A DNA stretch of 16,471 nt. Source: Methylobacteriaceae bacterium. GTDB taxonomy: Bacteria; Pseudomonadota; Alphaproteobacteria; Rhizobiales; Beijerinckiaceae. The notes below the pieces were generated by a model. It saw nothing but the letters and a program-made list of their open reading frames with translations, was not told where the DNA came from and did not search any database. Of this stretch, positions 14,691 through 16,471 are shown piece by piece. The stretch's first letter is position 1. The number at the start of each line of letters is the position of its first letter. The stretch spans positions 1-16,471 of the forward strand of contig JAISTL010000277.1 in NCBI GenBank assembly GCA_031272615.1. The letters run 5' to 3'. The position numbers were made by a program, and so were the translations under genes.

Positions 14691-14756
14691 TCGTTTTTCT
14701 TTATTATTGGTTAGGGCATGTAGTCGAACGGTATTCAAACCGGTGGAGAATTGCAG

Positions 14757-15176
14757 ATGTTTCTGAGATCGTTGGGGTCTTATATTTTCTATATCATCAC
14801 GTATTTTTATGTGAGCCGCTATGCCTACGTGATCATCAACGTCATGGAGCCGTCGTCGAACTACATGGGCCTTACCGTCGCGATGGCGACCATTCTTTAT
14901 CTTTTCGGTTTGGGTCTCATTGCAATGGTCGGCTACTCACGACAGGTCCCGCTGACGATTTTGTGCGGGATCATCGGGTTTTACTGCCTGATCATCATTG
15001 TCCCGGATCAGCTGATTATCGCCAACGTGAAGCTCCCGCAACAGGCCCCTTGGATAATCCATTCCCCCGACTGTCTCTGGGCTATATTCGCCGCGTTCTC
15101 GCTGGCGCTGTCCGCCCGCCAGTTCTTCTGGATGGCCATGGAATCCTTCACATCCTACTTCAGGCCGAATGATTGA
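14757..15176 (+). CDS. Small four-helix membrane protein, function unknown
   Basis: I do not recognise this 139-residue protein. Hydrophobic stretches lie at about residues 7-29, 37-58, 65-84 and 103-126, so it is an integral inner-membrane protein with four helices. The N-terminal helix is rich in Tyr and Phe (FYIITYFYVSRYAY). Between helices 3 and 4 is a polar connection (KLPQQAPWIIHSPD). No motif of a known transporter or enzyme is seen. GGAG 8 bases before the ATG sets the start; a TTG two codons earlier is too close to the ribosome site. Upstream are a strong promoter and a long leader. It lies between a secreted protein and the pilin genes, but this gives no firm hint of function. Confidence 0.65.
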   Translation: MFLRSLGSYIFYIITYFYVSRYAYVIINVMEPSSNYMGLTVAMATILYLFGLGLIAMVGYSRQVPLTILCGIIGFYCLIIIVPDQLIIANVKLPQQAPWIIHSPDCLWAIFAAFSLALSARQFFWMAMESFTSYFRPND

Positions 15177-15602
15177 CCCTCCGGCATTTTCGCTCGGCAA
15201 GCATAATCTGAAAATTCCCTCGACCAACCCGGCAATCCCGCGATGACGGTGTGCCGGGAAACACATCGCGTTTGGTGCCGCGCGGAACCCGTTGAACCGT
15301 CTCACGTCGGGCGGACAAGCCGCCTTGCCCGCCAAAGATGGCTCAACGCATACGACGACTTTTCCGCTGAGATTACTCTTTTACGGGAGCAAAGCTATCG
15401 ACAAATCCGAGCTGCAACAGTGTGCGTCCAGGCGGGCGCCTGATCGACGCACGCCGACCACCGTGTTCCGGCCGCGTGGTATTCAAAACGGGAACTGATT
15501 TGAGGAGAAATCGAAAGAACGTCGCTCTCGCGGCTGCCGTTCCGCTGCTCACCCCCCCACCTCAATCGCACTACCGGCGAAACAAGGGGAGCGATGATAT
15601 GG
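15177..15602. other. 426-bp stretch without recognisable genes
   Basis: Several short open frames exist, but none has a ribosome site, a recognisable protein or agreement between strands. A small GGCGG/CCGCC hairpin (15310-15324) without a T-run is the only structure I note. It forms the 3' region between the rightward membrane protein and the leftward pilin genes. Confidence 0.4.
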
Positions 15603-15815
15603 TCAGGTCGCTCTGGCGCTGGCCATGGCTGAACCGGTATAATGGAATGTATGGCTGAGTTCGCTGGCGACACTGCGCATGAAAAAGATGCCGGTGATAC
15701 TGATAAGCGCAGCTATCAAGCCGTATTCCAAGGCTGTTTCACCGGATTCCTGTTTGATGAAGGACGTCACGACCCGGGAACATCGCCGAACAGAACTGTA
15801 CAGCATTACGCACAT
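15603..15815 (-). CDS. Flp (type IVb) pilin, divergent paralogue
   Basis: This 70-residue prepilin has the Flp signature QESGETALEYGLIAALIS. TadV-type peptidase would cut after the Gly, leaving Glu at position 5 and Tyr at 6 of the mature pilin, followed by a hydrophobic helix. It shares the C-terminal pattern TFHYxGSxMxSARAT with the two pilins upstream, but differs in the helix (ITGIFFM against VAAVVAM). Start: I use the ATG at 15815, with AAAAGG a few bases upstream, which gives a leader of about 25 residues. A second ATG three codons later and a GTG giving MTSFIKQESG (a leader length like its paralogues) are possible, though the GTG has no ribosome site. It has its own promoter and is separated from the other pilins by a terminator, so it is probably expressed independently, perhaps as a minor pilin. 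Confidence 0.85.
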   Translation of the reverse strand: MCVMLYSSVRRCSRVVTSFIKQESGETALEYGLIAALISITGIFFMRSVASELSHTFHYTGSAMASARAT

Positions 15816-15844
15816 TAACCTTTTCCCCCGCCGTTACACAATAC

Positions 15845-15880
15845 CATCGATTTCATAACAAATACTGAATCGATGAACAA
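15845..15880 (-). promoter_or_regulatory. Promoter of the divergent pilin with an operator-like inverted repeat
   Basis: On the minus strand TTGTTC (15875-15880), 17 bp and TATGAA (15852-15857) form a moderate sigma70-like promoter, with a start near 15845 and a leader of about 30 bases. CATCGATT (15845-15852) and AATCGATG (15868-15875) are an exact 8-bp inverted repeat with a 15-bp gap. One arm lies in the spacer and the other over the start site. This is a typical layout for a dimeric regulator. Confidence 0.45.
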
Positions 15881-15916
15881 AATCCGGCGTATCTCAACAC
15901 ACTTCCCGGCAGTTAT

Positions 15917-15938
15917 AAAAAAGCCCCCAAAAGGGGGC
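15917..15938 (-). terminator. Rho-independent terminator after the Flp pilin pair
   Basis: On the minus strand GCCCCC-TTTT-GGGGGC (15938-15923) is followed at once by six T (15922-15917). This is a textbook intrinsic terminator, about 50 bases after the stop of the pilin gene at 15987. Confidence 0.88.
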
Positions 15939-15986
15939 GAGGGAGGCGTGTTCGCCCCCCTTGCAAAGAGGCAATCCGCGCGTTGA

Positions 15987-16157
15987 TTACGTGGCGCGGG
16001 CGGAGCTCATGTTCGAACCGACATAGTGGAACGTGGACGAAAGCTCGGTTCCGACATAACGCATGGCAACAACGGCCGCGACGGAAATCAAAGCGGCAAT
16101 CAGGCCATATTCAATGGCGGTGGCGCCGGACTCATTGCGAAGGAAGCTCTTAATCAT
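15987..16157 (-). CDS. Flp (type IVb) pilin, copy A
   Basis: This gene encodes a 56-residue Flp prepilin: a 10-residue basic/acidic leader MIKSFLRNES, Gly, then ATAIEYGLIAALIS and a hydrophobic helix. Tad-type prepilin peptidase is expected to cut after Gly11, leaving Glu at mature position 5 and Tyr at 6. The C-terminal tail FHYVGSNMSSARAT is polar. Flp pilins build the adhesive pili of Tad systems, but no Tad assembly gene is inside this window. The ribosome site is AGGAAA, 5 bases before the ATG. The protein is identical to copy B, upstream on the same strand, and the first 24 bases of untranslated leader are identical too. No promoter is evident in the 93-bp gap, so co-transcription with copy B is likely. 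A strong terminator follows. Confidence 0.93.
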   Translation of the reverse strand: MIKSFLRNESGATAIEYGLIAALISVAAVVAMRYVGTELSSTFHYVGSNMSSARAT

Positions 16158-16204
16158 GGTATTTCCTAACCTGGGTTTTCAATGTCTGATGCTTGGTGAA
16201 GGTG

Positions 16205-16229
16205 AAGGGAGGTGACTCACGCCTCCCTT
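16205..16229 (-). repeat. Stem-loop between the two identical pilin genes
   Basis: AAGGGAGG (16205-16212) and CCTCCCTT (16222-16229) form an 8-bp stem, extendable to 10 bp with a G-T pair and a 5-base loop. On the transcribed minus strand the T-run precedes the hairpin rather than following it, so it is not an intrinsic terminator. It could be a 3'-end stabiliser that sets unequal levels of the two pilin mRNAs. Confidence 0.5.
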
Positions 16230-16250
16230 TCAAAAAACCGTACGCGTCGA

Positions 16251-16421
16251 TTACGTAGCGCGGGCGGAGCTCATGTTCGAGCCGACGTAATGGAACGTGG
16301 ACGACAGCTCGGTTCCGACATAACGCATGGCAACAACGGCCGCGACGGAAATCAAAGCGGCGATCAGGCCATATTCAATGGCAGTGGCGCCGGACTCATT
16401 GCGAAGGAAGCTCTTAATCAT
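16251..16421 (-). CDS. Flp (type IVb) pilin, copy B, identical in protein to copy A
   Basis: This gene encodes the same 56 residues as copy A, with the ESG-ATAIEYGL processing site. By my comparison the two coding regions differ at 7 of 171 bases, and all 7 are synonymous third-position changes (in Thr, Ile, Leu, His, Tyr, Gly and Ala codons). The untranslated 24 bases before the ATG, with AGGAAA, are identical; further upstream the two diverge. The repeat unit is 264 bp. Its promoter and any preceding genes are beyond the right edge of the window. As a tandem duplication of the major pilin it may raise pilin dosage. Confidence 0.93.
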   Translation of the reverse strand: MIKSFLRNESGATAIEYGLIAALISVAAVVAMRYVGTELSSTFHYVGSNMSSARAT

Positions 16422-16471
16422 GGTATTTCCTAACCTGGGTTTTCAGTATGTGCTGCTTGGTGAAGAGGAAG

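Larger units (their letters stand above)
14403..14756 (+). other. 354-bp intergenic stretch: palindrome, promoter and long leader
   Basis: No convincing full-size gene is seen. It holds a perfect 12-bp palindrome AAGGGGCCCCTT (14406-14417) just after the secreted-protein stop. CCCCTTGA then occurs twice, at the palindrome and again at the promoter. There is a near-consensus promoter, a leader of about 260 bases with a short upstream ORF, and an AT-rich run (14675-14715). Confidence 0.45.
15987..16445 (-). repeat. Tandem duplication of a pilin gene plus its ribosome-site leader (unit 264 bp)
   Basis: Segments 15987-16181 and 16251-16445 are near-identical copies covering the pilin coding sequence and 24 bases of its leader. 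They are separated by 69 bases that contain a stem-loop and are not repeated in full. Confidence 0.9.

Noticed and set aside
14561..15172. 203-codon frame on the plus strand overlapping the membrane protein
   Set aside because: Its C-terminal half is the other reading of the four-helix protein gene and is rich in Arg, His and Pro; it lacks a good ribosome site. The frame starting at 14757 has membrane-protein character and GGAG spacing.
15638..15643. TATAAT on the plus strand
   Set aside because: It lies inside the coding sequence of the third pilin, has no matching -35 and leads to no gene.
15243..15673. Short open frames on both strands in the gap before the pilins
   Set aside because: No ribosome sites, no recognisable protein, and the minus-strand one overlaps the pilin gene.

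Overview
The window looks like a chromosomal segment of an alphaproteobacterium, probably Rhodospirillales-like. Evidence is the fairly GC-rich coding sequence, the block folE-hisI beside yidD-thrS (a gene order I associate with Alphaproteobacteria), and a siroheme methyltransferase following a TusA-type domain. No tRNA, rRNA, CRISPR array, transposase or phage gene is visible. Family assignments are by eye, from motifs.

Left part (1-6760), sulfur metabolism. The window opens inside a protein whose C-terminus is a TusA-like domain, followed by uroporphyrinogen-III C-methyltransferase (siroheme synthesis). A good sigma70-like promoter with a perfect 12-bp palindrome over the expected start site, and a leader of about 250 nt, precede a tightly packed five-gene operon. 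It encodes a taurine/sulfonate-type binding protein, permease and ATPase, an unassigned fold-type-I PLP enzyme with a SelA-like lysine motif, and a fold-type-II PLP enzyme of the D-cysteine desulfhydrase/L-cysteate sulfo-lyase family. The likely reading is uptake of a small sulfur-containing amino acid or sulfonate and release of its sulfur as sulfide or sulfite. Siroheme-dependent sulfite reduction next door would fit sulfite. This operon is the best candidate here for an undescribed pathway.

Middle (6757-13308), housekeeping. A small nitroreductase faces away from a lone HerA-like ATPase that starts with TTG behind a very strong ribosome binding site. An exact 11-bp tandem repeat lies at the expected start site of its promoter. 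hisI and folE form a coupled minus-strand pair, and hisI overlaps the 3' end of the HerA gene. yidD and thrS run rightward. Just before thrS is a 5-bp-stem, 7-nt-loop hairpin that imitates the anticodon arm of tRNA-Thr(UGU), in the position of the E. coli ThrRS autoregulatory operator.

Right part (13407-16471), envelope and pili. It holds a secreted protein with three related beta-type repeats, then an intergenic stretch with a near-consensus extended -10 promoter, a long leader and a 7-codon upstream ORF. An orphan four-helix membrane protein follows, then about 430 bp with nothing recognisable. Last come three minus-strand Flp (type IVb) pilin genes. Two encode identical 56-residue proteins although their DNA differs at 7 positions, all synonymous. 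The third is divergent and has its own promoter with an operator-like inverted repeat. An intrinsic terminator separates it from the identical pair.
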